Positions 62,138 through 64,000 of a stretch of 64,000 nucleotides of DNA are shown piece after piece. This DNA comes from Amblyornis subalaris (Eukaryota > Chordata > Aves > Passeriformes > Ptilonorhynchidae). The notes under the pieces are model-generated. The model was not told the DNA's origin. It searched no databases and worked only from the letters and a program-made list of their open reading frames with translations. The translations under genes were made by a program, and so were the position numbers. The stretch spans positions 1,115,747-1,179,746 of the forward strand of contig JACAXG010000164.1 of NCBI GenBank assembly GCA_018881555.1. The letters are read 5' to 3'. Within the stretch, counting starts at the first letter, position 1. Every line of letters starts with the position of its first letter.

Positions 62138-63591
62138 ACGATTTGTTACTCCCAAATTCATAGAAATAGCTAGCTCCAAGAGATGGAGAGTTAAATGTGA
62201 TGACATTGTAATTGAGACAATGTTAATTTTCTATATAAGTTATATACCTAGAGAATGGGAACGAACTGAGAGTACAATTTAAATAAAACTCACACCTTGA
62301 CGATTTCTTAAATTATTTCATTGCACTTCTAATAGGTAAGGAAATACAATTTCTTAGTCATTCCCTCTTCAAAATTTATTTTAGGCTACAAAAGGATATT
62401 TTACACATCAAGTATAATTCTCCTCAATAGTAAGGACTATCGTAATAAATGCCTGCCTGACTTCTGGTAGCATCAGGATGCATTTTAAAGGGCCACCAAT
62501 TCATGCAAACATTTGCACATTATCATTCTGCATCACAGCAGTGTTTGCAGCGTTATTTCTAACCTCTTAAAATGAAGTCAAAAAACCACTAAACAAATTA
62601 CTACACTCTTCTATTTGTCTATATGGAGCCATCAGTAAGGTACTACTTTTAATATATTTTCCTACTGTTTCTGTGAGAGAGAATAGTTGCTAAATGTTCT
62701 GATTTTACCCTATATATTTCGAATTTCATAGGTTTGCTGTTGCTATTCTTTCTATCTATTGTACATCAAGGACAAATCTCATCTTCATAACTATTCTGAA
62801 TGCTTATCTTCAGTCAAGCCACCCACCAATGCTCCTCCCACCCTTTAGAAAATAGCATTTCTTGGGATTTAGTGACTGATCTGTAGGCCCACATGCACTG
62901 AGTTTGAATCTCCCACTATGTTTCAGGAATTACTTCACTGAAATTGCATGGATATTCAGAGACTAAATATTAAGCAGATTTCAGCCACGGCAATATCAAG
63001 ACATTTGTTAGACTAAAAGAGAGTGCATGAGGAAAAGGAATGGTTGANCTACTTAAAATTTCAATCTAAGATTTCCATTCTGTAATCCCTCTTCCTCTCT
63101 CCGTTCTTCTCTCCTACTTCAAAATCTTGTTTGTCACATCTTCTGTCTTACCAAAAAAAGATCAAAAAATGCTACCTGATTCTCTCTTCTAGCTACAATA
63201 ATCCCATTTTCCTACTACATTTCCTACCTCCTCTCTCCTCAGCCCCAGGCTTCTTATCTGAAGTCACTACATACTTCAATAGTAAACTATCGCTGCTCAT
63301 CACCTGCTGTGAATCACAAAGTCACTGCAGAAACTAATTACGGACCTATAGCTGGCAGGAGGCAGTAACTGCTTTCTGCATTTCCTTGCCCCAAAATAAG
63401 AGCCTACACAGTCTATACCCTGCTGGTGAGCTGCTATGCAGTGAGTGCAATTTGCATTCGCTGGTCAGTGCTCATTGCTTCTCAGTGATGACTGTTCACT
63501 GTTGGGGAAAAAAGGTCACTGCCAGCCACCGAGTGGCAACCACTGTGTGCAGAAATGGGTCACCAACGTCTCCTATCGCAAGATAAGTAGT
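62138..63591. other. Unique non-coding DNA, pyrimidine-rich in part
   Basis: No gene recognised. Polypyrimidine-rich patches lie at about 63086-63120 and 63216-63246. Open frames 63131-63337 and 63386-63586 are unsupported, and 63445-63678 runs into the CR1 copy. Confidence 0.5.
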
Positions 63592-63769
63592 CACAGACTG
63601 CCCAGAGAGGTCATAAATGCCTCATCCCTGGAAACATTCAAGGTCAGCTTGGACAGGGCTCTGAGCAACCTGATCTAGTTGAAGATGCCCCTGCTCATTG
63701 CAGTGGGTTGGACTAGATGACCTTTAAAGTTTCCTTCCACCCCAAACTATTGTACTATTCTATTATTGT
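63592..63769 (+). mobile_element. CR1 LINE 3' fragment, sense
   Basis: Begins CACAGACTGCCCAGAGAGGT and runs through GCCTCATCCCTGGAAACATT, GGGCTCTGAGCAACCTGATC and GGTTGGACTAGATGACCTTT to a degenerate tail TACTATTCTATTATTGTG. It follows the CR1 3' end throughout with moderate divergence. The 5' truncation is at about 63592; about 178 bp remain. Confidence 0.94.
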
Positions 63770-64000
63770 GAATCCAAATTTGAAAATGGCGAATATTGCA
63801 ATAACAGCAGGTAACAGTGATGGGTTGCAGCATGGCAAATCCAGTTTGCAGCACCTGATCAGCTTACAGTAGTGAAATACCTACTTTCGGATAAACATCG
63901 ACATTGATAGTAACTATTAATCAGCTACTGTCCAAACTGGAAACAGGATACTATCACTTAACGATACGTAGTACCTGTCCTAAATACATGAAGTCCTCAC
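63770..64000. other. Unique non-coding DNA to the window edge
   Basis: Nothing recognised in the last 230 bases. Confidence 0.6.

Noticed and set aside
63386..63678. Open frames upstream of and into the 63.6-kb CR1
   Set aside because: One runs into the CR1 fragment and the other has no recognisable similarity.
1..64000. CRISPR array, tRNA, rRNA, operon or phage-type genes
   Set aside because: No regularly spaced repeats, no cloverleaf with A/B-box pattern, no bacterial gene density; the DNA is vertebrate.

Overview
This window looks like nuclear DNA from a bird. Chicken Repeat 1 (CR1) LINE fragments with the typical 5'-truncated structure and octamer-like tail (ATTCTATGATT...) occur at about 0.74-1.26, 9.03-9.15, 47.99-48.22, 48.88-48.94 and 63.59-63.77 kb. 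A piece of an endogenous-retrovirus LTR of the type abundant in neoavian genomes (start TGTGGTGGGTTAACCCTG) lies at 38.49 kb. The background is A+T-rich (about 35-38% G+C by eye), has no operon-like coding and carries roughly 90 isolated single N positions. All of this fits vertebrate non-coding DNA: intergenic or deep intronic.

I found no protein-coding gene or exon I can support. The longest open frames (155 and 146 codons) sit in overlapping frames over one C-rich, stop-poor block at 22.4-23.0 kb. The remaining open frames are 60-136 codons, show no recognisable domain, often overlap frames on the opposite strand, and are what a long A+T-rich sequence yields by chance. No tRNA, rRNA, snRNA, known microRNA or CRISPR array was recognised.

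Layout. 0-1.3 kb: unique DNA, then a minus-strand CR1 ending next to an 18-bp palindrome. 1.3-7.7 kb: unique A+T-rich DNA with a strong hairpin at 4.37-4.42 kb. 7.7-9.7 kb: a long, badly decayed CR1/L3-like LINE in antisense, interrupted by a younger plus-strand CR1. 9.7-22.4 kb: unique DNA with homeodomain-type TAAT clusters. 22.5-23.0 kb: a sharply bounded G+C- and CpG-rich block, either a promoter-type CpG island or an unrecognised LTR. 23-34 kb: unique DNA, simple repeats and a G/T-rich tract with G-quadruplex potential at 33.3 kb. 34.6-34.8 kb: LTR-like segment. 38.5 kb: ERVL-type LTR fragment. 39-48 kb: unique DNA with A/C-rich tracts. 48.0-48.9 kb: two CR1 fragments. 54.1-54.5 kb: a less A+T-rich block with three perfect hairpins in 135 bp, my best candidate for a conserved regulatory or structured element. 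62.09-62.14 kb: the strongest hairpin in the window. 63.6 kb: plus-strand CR1.

There is no gene network to describe. The signals most worth following up are the CpG-rich block, the three-hairpin block, the two long hairpins (4.4 and 62.1 kb), and the nested old/young CR1 locus. Repeat calls rest on remembered family consensus sequences and motif reading; no database search was run.
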